From assembly GCF_000369405.1 (NCBI RefSeq), contig NZ_KB849999.1, forward strand, positions 478,054-542,053: DNA of 64,000 nucleotides, given 5' to 3'. Each line of letters begins with the position of its first letter. Position 1 is the first letter of the stretch. The notes beneath the pieces are model-generated. The model saw nothing but the letters and a program-made list of their open reading frames with translations, searched no databases and was not told the DNA's origin. Position numbers and translations under genes: made by a program. The DNA is from Acinetobacter sp. ANC 3929 (GTDB taxonomy: Bacteria; Pseudomonadota; Gammaproteobacteria; Pseudomonadales; Moraxellaceae). Shown piece by piece: positions 63,807-64,000 of the stretch.

Positions 63807-64000
63807 GTATTTATTTCAACCGAGCCATGTCGAACGTTTGTTATATGGCTTGTTGCAAACCATTGAAATTGCTTTTCTTTCGGTGTTTCTATCTGCCATT
63901 TTGGGGACGATTTTTGGGGTGATCATGACCTCAAAAAATATTCTGATTAAAATTCTATGCCGCTTCTATCTGGAAACTATTCGGATTGTGCCCATCCTGG
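63796..64000 (+). CDS. Second amino-acid ABC permease, 3' end outside window
   Basis: The ATG at 63796 opens MELEYLFQPSHVERLLYGLL, then QTIEIAFLSVFLSAILGTIF and the start of ETIRIVPIL, the same N-terminal pattern as the preceding permease. It overlaps that gene by 11 bases, so translation is coupled. The frame is still open at the window end. Confidence 0.85.
   Translation, partial: MELEYLFQPSHVERLLYGLLQTIEIAFLSVFLSAILGTIFGVIMTSKNILIKILCRFYLETIRIVPIL

Noticed and set aside
1..64000. CRISPR array
   Set aside because: No regularly spaced repeats of 24-40 bases with unique spacers are visible. Repeats found are single inverted or short tandem pairs.

Overview
The window looks like Acinetobacter chromosome (A. 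baumannii/calcoaceticus complex or a close relative). Reasons: AT-rich DNA; a TIR protein that I recognise as AbTIR, the A. baumannii 2'cADPR synthase; an ordinary gammaproteobacterial core block (yghU-like, LysR-cidAB, xseAB, aroP-like); and a mosaic of mobile DNA. Family names come from reading the translations and from memory. No search was run.

Layout. (1) 1-22.7 kb is a genomic island. It carries a phage/plasmid-type maintenance module (Gp2-like replication protein, DUF932, YqaJ exonuclease, gp3-like RDF family), two lipoproteins and a structured non-coding stretch. Next comes a metal block: czcCBA-type RND efflux flanked by small His-rich membrane proteins, HupE-like protein, membrane anchor, NreB-like MFS pump and a tiny YHYH protein. 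The right end holds chromate resistance (chrBA), AbTIR and a P4-type tyrosine integrase, closing at a tRNA-Ser 3'-end-like att sequence near 22.70 kb. (2) 22.7-53.6 kb lies between that att-like sequence and a second one near 53.59 kb. It holds small secreted two-cysteine proteins, an RHS/YD-repeat system split into a repeat protein and a core-plus-toxin protein, immunity genes, an orphan toxin tail, remnants of another island (yqaJ', int'), and a 19-kb DUF11 surface-protein cluster. (3) 53.6-59.8 kb is core chromosome. (4) 59.8-62.9 kb is a scar with a truncated, frameshifted cdiA 3' end, an intact-looking cdiI and a third integrase remnant. (5) 63.1 kb to the end is an amino-acid ABC transporter permease pair, the second cut by the window edge.

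The best candidate for an undescribed system is the DUF11 cluster (34,546-53,552). It has three paralogous ~890-residue secreted proteins with the same head motif, EF-hand-like loops and two-cysteine tail domain. With them are a 1,324-residue multi-domain secreted protein, a one-domain 164-residue protein and a 2,019-residue protein that fuses the same head and DUF11/SdrD_B-type modules to a large predicted outer-membrane barrel. Two regulatory-looking intergenic regions suggest two transcription units. The arrangement suggests a surface fibre or adhesin layer with its own outer-membrane anchor or exporter, but this function is inference.

The three integrase copies and two yqaJ copies, together with the att-like repeats, indicate repeated island capture. 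Defence and conflict genes (AbTIR, RHS toxin-immunity, CdiA-CT/CdiI) and metal resistance are the main cargo.
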